From positions 43,687,493-43,751,492 of the forward strand of contig OX419759.1 of assembly GCA_948567375.1 (NCBI GenBank): a stretch of 64,000 nt of DNA, in the 5' to 3' direction. How positions within the stretch are numbered: the first letter of the stretch is position 1; each line of letters starts with the position of its first letter. A model generated the notes under the pieces. It was not told where the DNA came from, ran no database searches, and saw only the letters and a list, made by a program, of their open reading frames with translations. This DNA comes from Lunularia cruciata (Eukaryota > Streptophyta > Marchantiopsida > Lunulariales > Lunulariaceae). Made by a program: the position numbers and the translations under genes. Positions 24,775 through 34,960 of this stretch are shown here, one piece after another.

Positions 24775-25390
24775 CTACAAATGGCGTGACAGTGTTTCCG
24801 TCAATTCCCTTCTCCTTCTTTCCCTTGTTGCTGCTAAAACTCTTGTCCTCCCTTCTCCCTTGATACTTCAATTCCCTTGTCTCCAAACTCCTTTCAATCT
24901 TTCACTATCACCCCAACCCCACTTTCTATTCTTGTGTCCTTCCAACTCTAACCCTCTGATCTTTATCTTCCTATTTTCCAAGAAAACCCTTTTCGATCCT
25001 CTGTCCTTCCAAAACCCTTCGACCTGTTCCTATCACTTCAAAACCCTTTGACCTCCTTGTCTCCTTGATTTTCCTTTGTTGCTGCTACCCAACTCTGCCT
25101 TCCATTCTTTCCACTTTCCCCTTTCTCTTTTCATCGATCTTTCTCTGTATTCAATTCTCCTCTTTGCCCACAATCTTCCTATTTTCCTTCAGTTTCTATC
25201 TCTCTTCCCTTTTGTTTTTTCTATTCTTGATTCCTCAAACCCATTTATGTTTAGGAGTCCCCTCTTCTTGCTGCTCTGTTCTTTGATTCCTCTCTCCTTG
25301 CAGAAGTGCTTGATACCTCTCTATCATTCAACAAAGCCCTTCAAGATTTCTCTATCTTCTCCTTTCCTTCCCTTCTAAAAAATTCCCGCA
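24775..25390 (-). repeat. Pyrimidine-rich repeat, inverted copy of 33.4-34.0 kb
   Basis: The plus strand is strongly C/T-rich. Read in reverse it matches the purine-rich repeats at 33,391-33,960 and 34,050-34,640. The plus-strand open frames are by-products of composition. Confidence 0.75.
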
Positions 25391-25619
25391 ACCACTCTTT
25401 ACCAAGCTCATCTGACATTTTCACAAAAGCTCTTTGCTGTCCAGTCCTCATCTGTCCCAAATTTTCATGCCCTGTCAGCATGTGCACTCCCGCCAGACTT
25501 TCACTGAAAAAAAAACCCTCTACTGTCCAGTCCTCATCTGTCCCAAATTTTCATACCCTGTCAGCATGTGCTCTCCCGGCAGACTTTCACTAAAAAAAAC
25601 ATCATCTCAAAAAAACATC
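25391..25619 (-). repeat. Partial 164-bp tandem array (left inversion edge)
   Basis: About 1.3 units of the 164-bp repeat in reverse orientation (AAGCTCATCTGACATTTTC, GTCAGCATGTGC landmarks). The second unit is internally shortened. It is cut at 25,620, where reverse transcriptase sequence begins. Confidence 0.75.
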
Positions 25620-26166
25620 AGATGTTGTTTGTGTTCTGTCATCATGCTACTTTATACTAATATATCATCCAAGAAGACGATAATAGACTTATCCAAGTAT
25701 GGACGAAATATGTCATTCATTAGGCTCATGAAAGTGGCAGGCGCATTGGTGAGGCCAAAAGGCATCACAAGATACTCAAAGTGGCCATACTTGGTTCGAA
25801 AGGCAGTTTTGTACACATCCTCCTCTACAATTCGGATTTGATTGTAACCGCTCCGCAAGTCCAGTTTGGTGAAGTATCTCGCTCCATGGAGTTGATCAAA
25901 CAGGTCATCCATGCGAGGTAAAGGGTATTTGTTCTTCATTGTTTGCTGATTGAGACCCCGATAGTCAATGCACATGCGCATTGTACCATCCTTCTTCTTC
26001 ACAAATAAGACAGGGGCCCCATATGGTGATACGCTAGGTTGGATGAACCCTTTCTGTAGCATCTCCTCAATTTGAGTCTTACACTCCTCCAACTCATGAG
26101 GTGATAGGCGATATGGGGCCTTACAAGGAGGTGTCTTCCCTGGGAGTGTCTCTATTTTGTGATCTA
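25620..26166 (-). pseudogene. Ty3/gypsy reverse transcriptase, left half of G2
   Basis: The N-terminal two-thirds of a Ty3/gypsy RT. Motifs in order are [74 protein letters not shown] and the catalytic FLDDILV, followed immediately by a stop. A TGA at about 26,165 separates it from the protease frame. It breaks at 25,620-25,641, a 22-bp stretch repeated in inverted orientation at 62,978-62,999, where the rest of the polyprotein continues on the plus strand. Stops make it inactive. Confidence 0.85.
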
Positions 26167-26167
26167 C

Positions 26168-26820
26168 TCACCTTTTAGGTGGTAATCCTGAGGGTAGATC
26201 ATTGGGAAAGACATCTTGAAACTCATCCACCACATCCTCCAATTTCTCAAGAATTTGTCCAATGAGTTGTGCACTCTGGACTTCTCTTATTAGACCCAAA
26301 AAACATCTATCGATCTTACAGACAGTTGTCGTCCCTACGACATATAGAGGCAGTTTCTGCCTGTGTGATTTTTCTTTAACCCCAATGATTGACCATTGGT
26401 GGGTTCTAACTTCTTTCTTCCTCCAATCCACCATTGGGTTGTACTGCTCCATCCATGGCATGCCTAAAATTGCATCATAACGGGCTAACTGTATCACTCG
26501 CCACTCAATTGCTTCCTGATATTCTCCTACAGAGAGGGTTACCTGTCTAGGTAATGATTCAATCCTCTCTGTTTGCCCATTTGGTAACTCTACTTCTTCA
26601 CTTCCATCTCTCTCTAGATCCATTCCCAAGCTTATTGCAACAGAGCGAGACAAGAAATTCTTTGTTGCTCCCAGATCTATTAACGTTCTCACTTGATTAC
26701 CTTCTAAGATTCCATTCATAACAATCAATTGTGAGGTTGCCTTTCGGGATCTTTGCGCATTATTCTTCTTCCTTCCCTCGCTTCTCTGCTTCCTTATTGA
26801 GCCAGTAAGGCCGCGAGGTA
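26168..26820 (-). pseudogene. Ty3/gypsy protease and linker (G2)
   Basis: An aspartic protease in a different frame from gag, open from about 26,820 to the TGA near 26,166. The active-site motif reads TLIDLGATKNFLS, where D-S/T-G-A is the family norm, so the catalytic triplet appears mutated. A second conserved element is DAILGMPWMEQYNPMVDW. The pol linker to RT follows (EFQDVFPNDLPSGLPP). Confidence 0.75.
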
Positions 26821-26823
26821 CAT

Positions 26824-27912
26824 TTACTGGCGATCTTCGTTTTCCGAAGTGGTTTCCACCTCCTCCTCTTCAATGTGCCTCTCCATGTTGTTCAAAGATC
26901 GCCTGTACGAAGGCCAAGGGCCTCTAGGGAAACGAGTGCAACAATTGGTAGATATGTGCCCAATACGGCCACAATTGTAACAACGGCATTGTTCTCCTCG
27001 AGTCCCTTCTCCTCGTGGGACTCCATCTCTTTGTTCTTCTACCCGTCCCCGCTCTCCTTGACGCGGTCGTGCTCCTCGATCCCGGAATTGAAGGTTGCCC
27101 AATTCCATCGATACTGGTCCACCCATGTGTGGCATTTCTGCCCGATAATGTTGAGGTGGAACTACTCCTTCACCTCCACCTAATGCTCCAGCTATTCTCT
27201 GCGCACAAGCAATAGCTTCAAATACCGTGTGAGGGTTTTGCACCATGACTTCTTGGCAAATCCGCTCTTTCAACCCTCGTTTGAAATTGTCAAGAGCCTC
27301 TGCTAGACTCATGTCGGTAATTGCGACTTGTAGATCCAGAAATGCCTCCACATACTCTTGTACGCTATTCTTCTGTCTCAATCCCCATAGTCGGGTTTGA
27401 GCCATCTGCACAGAATCCACCGATTGGAAATTCTTGAGCAGTCCTTCTTGCATTGCTGTCCATGTGACCTCCCTTCTCTCTGTTAGCATGGATCGTTCCC
27501 AAGCATCATACCATGTGAGGGCTTTATCGGTCAAGAACCCACATGCAAACACGCCTGCAGCATGCTCTGTGATCTCTGTTGAGAACAATCGAAAATATTG
27601 ATTCATTCTCGAGATCCAATTCTCCACTACTCCCATCGTACGCTGCCCCTTGTAAGGCTTGAGGTTGTAGGTCTTCTTCATCCGGAGTAGCAATGTGGCT
27701 TCATCGTTGATAGGGTTTGTAGGCACGGGTGCCTCTCCAAGTACTTCAGTCGCAGGTACTGGGTTTTGAGACGGCTCTTCTTCTTGCATGGCTTGATCGT
27801 TCCTGAGGATCTGCACTTGACTTTGCAATGTCTCCATGGTCATCTTAATCTCTCGGAATTCATTCAACATCCCTTGCATTCCTTGCACCAGCTCTTGCAA
27901 CTGCGGATCCAT
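26824..27912 (-). CDS. Ty3/gypsy gag polyprotein (G2)
   Basis: 362 codons, open throughout. The start is the ATG at 27,912 (MDPQLQELVQGMQGML). The capsid core has WISRMNQYF, ACGFLTDKALTWYDAWER, and YVEAFLDLQVAITDMSLAEA with FKRGLKERI. The nucleocapsid has one CCHC zinc knuckle, CYNCGRIGHISTNC, near residue 330. Gag packages the element's RNA into particles. It is preceded by two small ORFs and followed by a protease in another frame. Length and order are normal for the family. The frame is intact although pol is broken. Confidence 0.85.
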   Translation of the reverse strand: MDPQLQELVQGMQGMLNEFREIKMTMETLQSQVQILRNDQAMQEEEPSQNPVPATEVLGEAPVPTNPINDEATLLLRMKKTYNLKPYKGQRTMGVVENWISRMNQYFRLFSTEITEHAAGVFACGFLTDKALTWYDAWERSMLTERREVTWTAMQEGLLKNFQSVDSVQMAQTRLWGLRQKNSVQEYVEAFLDLQVAITDMSLAEALDNFKRGLKERICQEVMVQNPHTVFEAIACAQRIAGALGGGEGVVPPQHYRAEMPHMGGPVSMELGNLQFRDRGARPRQGERGRVEEQRDGVPRGEGTRGEQCRCYNCGRIGHISTNCCTRFPRGPWPSYRRSLNNMERHIEEEEVETTSENEDRQ

Positions 27913-27945
27913 GGTTCCTACAACACCCAATTGCTAACGTCTACT

Positions 27946-28149
27946 TCAATACAGAGTCAATATAATCACTCTGGAAGGCGCACAAACTATCGGAACTACC
28001 ATTGGGACCTCAGAAGCTATCACTCGTTGATAATACTCCTCACCAAAATTCCTAACCACAAAATCTCTAAACATCAATTTTGGCCTCACTACATAACGGA
28101 TTTCTACTTGAGTGTTGAAAGGGAGAGGATTTGGGACATTCATATCCAT
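27946..28149 (-). CDS. Small ORF 2 in gypsy G2 leader
   Basis: 67 codons from an ATG at 28,149, ending 34 bp before the gag start. Its body (LPFNTQVEIRY, FGEEYYQRVI, PMVVPIV) aligns by eye with small ORF 1 just upstream, as if a domain of about 60 residues had been duplicated. No family recognised. It could be an artefact, but two similar consecutive frames argue for coding. Confidence 0.4.
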   Translation of the reverse strand: MDMNVPNPLPFNTQVEIRYVVRPKLMFRDFVVRNFGEEYYQRVIASEVPMVVPIVCAPSRVIILTLY

Positions 28150-28153
28150 ATTT

Positions 28154-28375
28154 TCATAATAGAATGTAGATCGTCAAATCCCACTCTCTGTCATATATCA
28201 CCACAGGTAGAATCACCGGGTTTGGTGAGTTCATCACTTTGTCCATGAATTCCGCACCAAAGTGATAAACTAGCGATACTCTCATCTGCTCACGCTGGAT
28301 GTACATAACCTTGATGTGGAATGGGTTTGAGAATGGAAAGCTAGGTTCGGGAAATTGTCCCCCCGGCGCATCCAT
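28154..28375 (-). CDS. Small ORF 1 in gypsy G2 leader
   Basis: 73 codons from an ATG at 28,375 (MDAPGGQFPEPSFPFSNPF). A pattern of PF, a central M, then FG-x-E, V and P-V-V is shared with small ORF 2, whose ATG lies 4 bp after this stop in another frame. It lies between the primer-binding site and gag. Unknown product. Confidence 0.4.
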   Translation of the reverse strand: MDAPGGQFPEPSFPFSNPFHIKVMYIQREQMRVSLVYHFGAEFMDKVMNSPNPVILPVVIYDREWDLTIYILL

Positions 28376-28502
28376 CCCATCCGCTCTCTAAAGTCCTTCC
28401 TAAGTCTAGCGATTACTCTATGTTCTCCACCTCAAATTACTCAGTTTCAGTAGTTCGTGCTATTCCAAGAGAGGTGATCCACTCTCTTGGACTCAAACAC
28501 TC

Positions 28503-28514
28503 GCTCTGATACCA
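28503..28514 (-). other. Primer-binding site of gypsy G2
   Basis: The minus strand reads TGGTATCAGAGC, the sequence complementary to the 3' end of plant initiator tRNA-Met. It starts one base after the LTR end. Confidence 0.9.
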
Positions 28515-28515
28515 T

Positions 28516-29251
28516 TGTAATACTCCGAGGACAAGAGAAGAGAGAAAACACAGATTGCACACTCAAACATTTGATGCCCCAAGGGAGCACCTTCTCTTTA
28601 TTATATAGACAAAGAGGATCTCCTCCAAGGAAGCTCCACCATAGGATTAGGGACACAGATAGGCGACATGTCAGCAAGCTCCACCCTTGGATTACTTACT
28701 TGGATGGGTGACCTGTCTGGTCTAGGTCCTATCTGGTTGGTCAAACAAGCTTTGACCGGAGGGAATCTTTTAGGGAATCTTCCTATAGGAATCTCAGAAT
28801 CACATGAGTAAGGTACCGTTGGAAAGCTCTTGACGAGACAAACCGGGTGAGGAAAGGCCAGCCTTTCCTTTGTTGGGGGGGAATCTGCACATTTTTGAGG
28901 CCTAATTCATCCGTTTAGGCCTCCGAAATTGCTTTCAAAGATTTCAAGCATATTTCGGTTCTTACTCTATTAATAGAAGTCCCCTTTTGGTGATACTTCT
29001 TTCTGATCTGTTTAGTCCATCATGTGTAACATCCTTCCAGATGTTACCAAACCAATTCTCACCTTTAAATCATATGTCTAGCTATTGGTTCTAAGGTTCT
29101 CAAGTCTATTTCGGTTTCTGCCCTATTAGTAGAAGTACTCTTTTAGTGATACTTCTATCTGATCTATTTTAACCATCATGTATAACATCATTCTAGATGT
29201 TACCAAACCGAATTTCACATCTAGATCATATGGCTAACCCTTGGTATTACA
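28516..29251 (-). mobile_element. 5' LTR of gypsy G2
   Basis: 736 bp on the minus strand, with perfect 8-bp terminal inverted repeats TGTAATAC...GTATTACA. A TATA box (CTATATAATAAAG on the minus strand) lies in the half nearest the primer site. The outer flank begins CAATG, the likely target-site duplicate. An unoccupied version of the same target is visible at 58,665. Confidence 0.9.
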
Positions 29252-29265
29252 CAATGGCTTGAGTC

Positions 29266-29450
29266 CTCTTTGATACCATTCCCAATACTATGTATTCTCA
29301 ATGCTTGCTAGTCACTCCTAAGTCCATTATTACTCTCTGCCCATAGGGGAGGAGGCCAACCTCCTAGACCTTCAAGACAAAAACTTACTCTTGCCTATGA
29401 AGTGCTATCTCTCTTAAATATCTAGCTCAACCCTAAAAAGAATTGTTTAT
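29266..29450 (-). mobile_element. LTR end and primer site of a gag-type element (copy 1)
   Basis: On the minus strand a TATA-like GATATTTAAGAG is followed by a short leader and TGGTATCAAAGAG, an initiator-tRNA-like primer site (about 29,266-29,278). In the second copy the same LTR end lies upstream of the gag-like remnant at 57,249-58,100. Confidence 0.5.
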
Positions 29451-29785
29451 GGTTAGATTTTGTTTTGAGGCTATTGACTACATGGTAAGGCCCACTATCA
29501 CTTGCACCCTTTGCACCATTGGGCATTCTGTCAGTAGGATTGTTAGGATTGGAGACCTAGGTCAAGATCAAGGGGTATACTTTTGAAGTGTAGCTCCAAA
29601 GAGCTCACTTCTCTGATGTTGAGCATTTGAGTTCATGGTTATGGTGGACAAAGGCCGGTTGGCAACACTTGGAGTCTCTTAGCTAAAGTGGGTATGGCTT
29701 GACAATAGTTAGTGCCTAATTGTTGGAAATTTTTTGAGTGATAGATCAAGTACTAATCTGATTGAGTGTTATTTGAGTTGAAAAC
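29449..29785 (+). repeat. Repeat Z, diverged copy
   Basis: Aligns with the reverse complement of 24,365-24,700 and is AT-richer, consistent with decay. The following 29,786-30,140 holds nothing I recognise. Confidence 0.5.
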
Positions 29786-30140
29786 AAACTGATTATTGTG
29801 GCACTCTAGAGTCCATGTATGACTCATGTGTGAGTTGTGCTTCTATAGTATATAATATTGACAATGATGTATGTTGTGTAGTAATGTATATATGCACGAC
29901 AAACTTTTTTGTTTGTCCATACAAACATTTCATCCAATTTAAAAAATCATCAATTTCTATTCTTTTTCCAAGTGGTGGTGCATTCAAGTTGTTCGAATTC
30001 CCCAAGATTGACTAACTATCAAGCCAATGATATTCCAAACCAATGTTGTTAAGGATGGAATTCTTTGTTTAGTGACTTTGAATTGATGGTTGTTAGTGTT
30101 CATGATCACAGAGAAGTAGGCTAGTATAACTCAAAGAAGG

Positions 30141-31171
30141 ATGAAAGGATGGTCAAGTATTAAGAGTGGACTTATCCAAAGAGGAAGGGTACAAAGACTC
30201 TTTGCCCAACAAATTTCAAACCAAAGACCGTACAAAAAATTCAAATTCTTTGGTCATGTAAGCCAAGAACTGCCGCTAAGGACTATTGGAGCCAAGGAGT
30301 TCTCACATGAGGATAATGATAGCTCACCCATTGAAGACCATGGCCAAAGATTGTTGACTATAAAATCAAGAGTGGGGTGAGTTATTCTCTCCTTTGTGAG
30401 AACTTTTGTGCAAGTTAACATGTCTTTGGACAGAAAATCTTTGGGCACAACCCAAAGAGTGAGTAGTGATTTAGACTCCATCACAAAAGACAATCTTTGT
30501 GTCAGTCAATTTATTTCATAGGAAACATGGTAAGAGGACAATGAGTGATGAGGAGAGCCTCCCCTACCTTGTGGTGGATAAGAAGTGCATGTTAAAAAAT
30601 GAATTCTTTCAAAGGAAGCATTTGACCTTCTTGCTTTGGTCCTTTGATTCAAGTTTGAGATGGAAATTGAGCACAAAAAACACACCACTCTGCAGACCAT
30701 GTTGGAAAACATAGGAAGGAGAGGGGTCTTCAACTAGAAACCCTATAAGAAGAGTTGCAAAAGCACAGTGAGGAGCAAGCAAAAGACCAGCCAAAAATTA
30801 TGGAGGAGGAGATCACCGTCGATGTTTGGGGCTAATTATTGGCTTTATACACTTCTCCAATAAAAGCAAAGGCAAAGATACTTCAATAATTGGAAAGTCC
30901 TTGGGATCGATTGGCGTCAATAGCAAAAAAACTCATGGAAGGCTGAATGAGAAAAATAGAGTTACATAAGCTGAAGTTGCAAGTGCAAACTCAAGAAATG
31001 AAGACCCATGAAGACTCAAAGATGGGCCAAATAGTGATAAAGTTCAGAGAGCATGTAGATATAAAGTTCATAAAATTTTGTGATATGTTAGTCTTAGACA
31101 TAGCAGATTACAAGGAGAGAATAAAATTTCTCCTTGAAAAGGCTAGGGGTGAAGGCAGTTCTCCGCAGTAG
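30141..31171 (+). pseudogene. ORF-X-like remnant X6
   Basis: Open pieces at 30,141-30,380, 30,499-30,714 and 30,947-31,171. The last one (IELHKLKLQVQTQEMKTHED, IVIKFREHVDIKF) aligns with the coiled-coil motif of ORF-X (LHELKLLVQETRKRKAKD, LIRLRERVDREM). Several stops occur. It is a distant member of the family or a decayed copy. The near-identical X10 is at 59,553-60,583. Confidence 0.45.
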
Positions 31172-31429
31172 TTTGGTGCTGAAGACTTTCATGGAATAAG
31201 TTCTCCTAAGTTGAAGGGTTTTGGTAGTAAGGATCTTTGCAGTAGGGAAAAAGTCCAAAGATGACAAAGGGAGGAAGTTTTTTGAGAGGAATTGACATCT
31301 TCCCAAGATACATGGATAGTAATTAGCCATATACAGGTCAGCAAGATAGAATAAGAGAAGGTGATAAAGTATTCAATGTACATTGCAGATGCGGAGAAGT
31401 CTTGAGAGATCTTTGCACTTACTCAATTG

Positions 31430-32105
31430 CTAAATTTCTTAGCTTCTGAGTATTAAATACTATTTAAGAGTACAATTCAAGTGTAAGTTCTCATTCAATC
31501 AATGGAAGATGTAGAAAGTGAAAGAGCCAAAAGCTCTTTGTCTCTTTCCTTAATATTGAGTATTGGTGTGGTGTCTTTGTTGGGTGATTGTGAGAAATTT
31601 TCATAGTAGGGACCCAAGTGACAAAGTGTGTGTGATTCTTGGTAGTTCCAAAGAAGCAATTCCTTCATAGATCTTGGAAGAAAGTTGTATTGTTGACGAA
31701 ACTCAACAGCAGCAAGTGCTGTTGAGTTTTGTGTAAGCAGGGTTGTAAGCACGCCAATCTTCCCACCATGGGAAGATCCTTATACGGGGTCATGCCTTTT
31801 GGGAACAGTAGAATTTTGTCTTTGGAATAGGAATCTTGGTAGTGGAAGTAGCCCCTATGTAGTTGGTTGGATTATCACTTTCAGGTTATAGTTGGCTTTT
31901 ATCCTTAGTAAATGTGATCTTTTGGTTGTTTTCTATTTTCCATAGTGCATCTCAACGTTCTTATTACATTATTCTAGGAATGGTTCCTGCCTAAGAGGTT
32001 AAATAGTAACAGTAAAAAATGACAATTTTTGTTACTTCTACTAAAATCTAGATAAATTTTACCTATATCTCTATGGGAACAATCTATTTTGTAAACCACA
32101 TCGTG
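31430..32105 (+). mobile_element. LTR-like stretch after X6
   Basis: It begins near a TATTTAAGAGTAC TATA-like box. It ends with ATCTCTATGGGAACAATC and TTTGTAAACCACA, resembling the end of ORF-X LTR-like repeats (ATCTCTGTGGGAACGAAC). A hairpin lies at 31,696-31,732. Limits are approximate. Confidence 0.4.
31696..31732. repeat. LTR hairpin, 16-bp arms
   Basis: Arms ACGAAACTCAACAGCA and TGCTGTTGAGTTTTGT around a 5-nt loop, with one mismatch. The copy at 61,108-61,144 is perfect. Confidence 0.85.
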
Positions 32106-32526
32106 ATTCATACTAGTACATCATAGTTAAGCTTCAAAAAATAATAGAAAAATACAACTTAAAATATGAATAAAATCTTAGGATAGAACTGAAGGAATTG
32201 ACTAGAGACCGATATTCACTCTTCAGATTGCAGACGACTTCTTAATAATACAAATGACCTTTAGGCTAACTGTAATGCCTTTGCCCAATGTGCACTTAAG
32301 ATTCTATTCAAAACATTAATTTTTGGACGTCTACTTCAATTTGAGGTTTTAGAAGTCCACTCCAATCCCATAAGACTATTGATTTTCACTTACTTAAGAA
32401 TCTAACCAAAACCCTAATTTTTGGAGATCCACTTGATTTTGAATATTTGGGGAATCAATTCAATCCAATAATACTATATTTTGGTCCATCCTTCATTTTT
32501 CCTACGCGGTGTCGTCTGGAAAAAGC
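32106..32526. other. AT-rich spacer, no gene
   Basis: Non-coding sequence between the LTR-like stretch and the 164-bp array, conserved with 61,516-61,937. Confidence 0.5.
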
Positions 32527-33390
32527 CAGATGAGCTTGGTAAGGAGTGGTTGCAGGATTTGGAGAAGAGGAGGGCTGGACAGTAGAGGGTTTTTTTTTCA
32601 GTGAAAGTCTTGCGGGAGTGCACATGCTGACAGGGTATGAAAATTTGGGACAGATGAGGACTGGACAGCATAGAGCTTTCGGGAAAATGTCAGATGAGCT
32701 TGGTAAGGAGTGGTTGCAGGATTTAGAGAAGAGGAGGGCTGGACAGTAGAGGGTATTTTTTTCAGTGAAAGTCTTGCGGGAGGGCACATGCTGAGAGGGT
32801 ATGAAAATTTAGGACAGATGAGGACTGGACAGCAGAGAGCTTTCGGGAAAATATCAGATGAGCTTGGTCAGGAGGGGTTGCAGGATTTCAAGAAGAGGAG
32901 GGCTGGACAGTAGAGGGTTTTTTTTTTTAGTGAAAGTCTTGCGGGAGGGCACATGCTGACAAGGTATGAAAATTTGGGATAGATGAGGACTGGACAGAAG
33001 AGAGCTTTTGGGAAAATGTCAGATGAGCTTGGTAAGGAGTGGTTGCAGGATTTTGAGTAGAGGAGGGCTGGACAGTAGAGGGTTTTTTTTTCAGTGAAAG
33101 TCTTGCGGGAGGGCACATGCTGACAAGGTATGAAAATTTGGGACAGATGAGGACTGGACAGCAGAGAGATTTTGGGAAAATGTCAGATGAGCTTGGTAAG
33201 GAGTGGTTGCAGGATTTTGAGAAGAGGAGGGCTGGAGAGTAGAGGGTTTTTTTTTCAGTGAAAGTCTTGCAGGAGGGCACATGCTGACAGGGTATGAAAA
33301 TTTGGGACAGATGAGGACTGGACAGCAGAGAGCTTTCGGGAAAATGTCAGATGAGGTTGGTAAGGAGTGGTTGCGGGAATTTTTGAGAAG
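32527..33390 (+). repeat. 164-bp tandem array, copy 1
   Basis: Five full units start at 32,527, 32,691, 32,855, 33,020 and 33,184, with a partial sixth at 33,348. Each starts CAGATGAGCTTGGTAAGGAG, carries a T-tract of 8-11 (GTTTTTTTTTCAG) and ends with GGGAAAATGT. The reverse strand is open in long frames, but 164 is not a multiple of three, so the frame rotates with each unit. Confidence 0.95.
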
Positions 33391-34960
33391 GGAATGAAAG
33401 GAGAAGATAGAGAAATCTTGAAGGGCTTTGTTGAATGATGGAGAGGTATCGAGCACTTCTGCAAGGAGAGAGGAATCGAAGAACAGAGCAAGAAGAAGAG
33501 GGGACTCCTAAACATAAAGGGGTTTGAGGAATCAAGAATAGAAAAAGCAAAAGAGAAGAGAGACAGAAACGGAAGGAAAATAGGAAGATCATGGGCAGAG
33601 AGGAGAATTGAATACAGAGAAAGATTGATGAAAAGAGAAAGGGGAAAGGGGAAAGAATGGAAGGCAGAGTTGGGTAGCAGCAACAAAGGAAAATCAAGGA
33701 GACAAGGAGGTCCAAGGGTTTTGAAGTGACAGGAACAGGTCAAAGGGTTTTGGAAGAACAGAGGATCGAAAAAGGGTTTTCTTGGAAAACAGGAAGATAT
33801 AGATCAGAGGGTTAGAGTTGGAAGGACACAAGAATCGGAAGAGGGGTTGGGGTGATAGTGAAAGATCGAAAGGAGTTTGGAGACAAGGGAATTGAATTAT
33901 AGAGGGAGAAGGAGTGACAAGAGTTTTAGCAGCAACAAGGGAAAGAAGGAGAAGGGAATTGACAGAAACACAGACAGGAGTTTTGAGATATAGTGAAGAA
34001 TAGTGGGAAGGAAAAAGGATACTTATCGAAGATAGGAAATAGTGAAGGGTCGGGAAGGAAAGGAGAAGATAGAGAAATCTTGAAGGGCTTTGTTGAATGA
34101 TACAGAGGTATCGAGCACTTCTGCAAGGAGAGAGGAATCGAAGAACAGAGCAGCAAGAAGAGGGGACTCCTAAATGTAAAGTAGTTTGAAGAATGAAGAA
34201 TCAGAAAAACAAAAGGGAAGAGAGACAGAAACGGAAGGAAAGTAGGAAGATCGTGGGCAGAGAGGAGAATTGAATACAAAGAAAGATCAATGAAAAGAGA
34301 AAGAGGAAAGGGTAGCAGCAACAAAGGAAAATCAAGGAGACAAGTCAAGGAAAATCAAGGAGGTCAAAGTGTTTTGAAGTGACAAGAACAGGTCAAAGGG
34401 TTTTGGAAGGACAGAGAATCGAAAAGGGTTTTCTTGGAAAACAGGAAGATATAGATCAGAGGGTTAGAGTTGGAAGGACACAAGACTCAAAAGAGGGGTT
34501 GGGATGACAGTGAAAGGAGTTTGGAGACCAGGGAATTGAAGTATCGAGGGAGAAGGGGTGACAAGAGTTTTAGCAGCAACAAGGGAAAGAAGGAGAAGGG
34601 AATCGACGGAAACACAGACAGGAGTTTTGAGATATAGTGAAGAATAGTGGGAAGGAAAAAGGATACTTATTGAAGACAAGAAATAGTGAAGGGTCGGGAA
34701 GGAAAGGAGAAGATAGAGAAATCTTGAAGGCTTTGTTGAATGATAGAGAGGTATGGAGCACTTCTGCAAGGAGAGAGGAATCGAAGAATAGAGCAGCAAG
34801 AAGAGGGACTCCGAAACGTGAAGGGGTTTGAGAGAAATCTCAAAGGGTTTTGAGAACAGAGAAGGAAGAGTGAAAGAGAGAATCTTGAAGGGTTTGGCAA
34901 GAAAGAGAGTTTCAAAGGGTTTTGCAGGACAGATAAGTCTTGAAGGGTTTTTGCAGGAAT
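33391..34960 (+). repeat. Purine-rich repeats of about 650 bp
   Basis: The landmark GAGAAGATAGAGAAATCTTG occurs at 33,401, 34,063 and 34,708 (spacings 662 and 645), with long similarity after each. The plus strand is mostly G and A. The inverted counterpart is at 24,775-25,390. Apparent 120-170 codon frames on the minus strand are compositional. Confidence 0.85.

Larger units (their letters stand above)
29252..32526. repeat. 3.3-kb segmental repeat, copy 1
   Basis: Near-identical in the same orientation to 58,665-61,937. In order it contains an LTR fragment, repeat Z, an ORF-X-like remnant and an LTR-like stretch, and it leads directly into a 164-bp array in both copies. Confidence 0.9.

Noticed and set aside
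24767-25593. Overlapping Leu/Ser/Phe-rich plus-strand frames resembling membrane proteins
   Set aside because: The sequence is the C/T-rich strand of a known repeat; hydrophobic codons result from composition.
32527-33390. CRISPR-like regular array
   Set aside because: Units are contiguous 164-bp repeats with no spacers, in plant nuclear DNA.
32455-33743. Several 60-160 codon minus-strand frames across the 164-bp array and purine-rich repeats
   Set aside because: The unit length is not a multiple of three, so the frame changes with each unit; stops are rare only because the strand is pyrimidine-rich.
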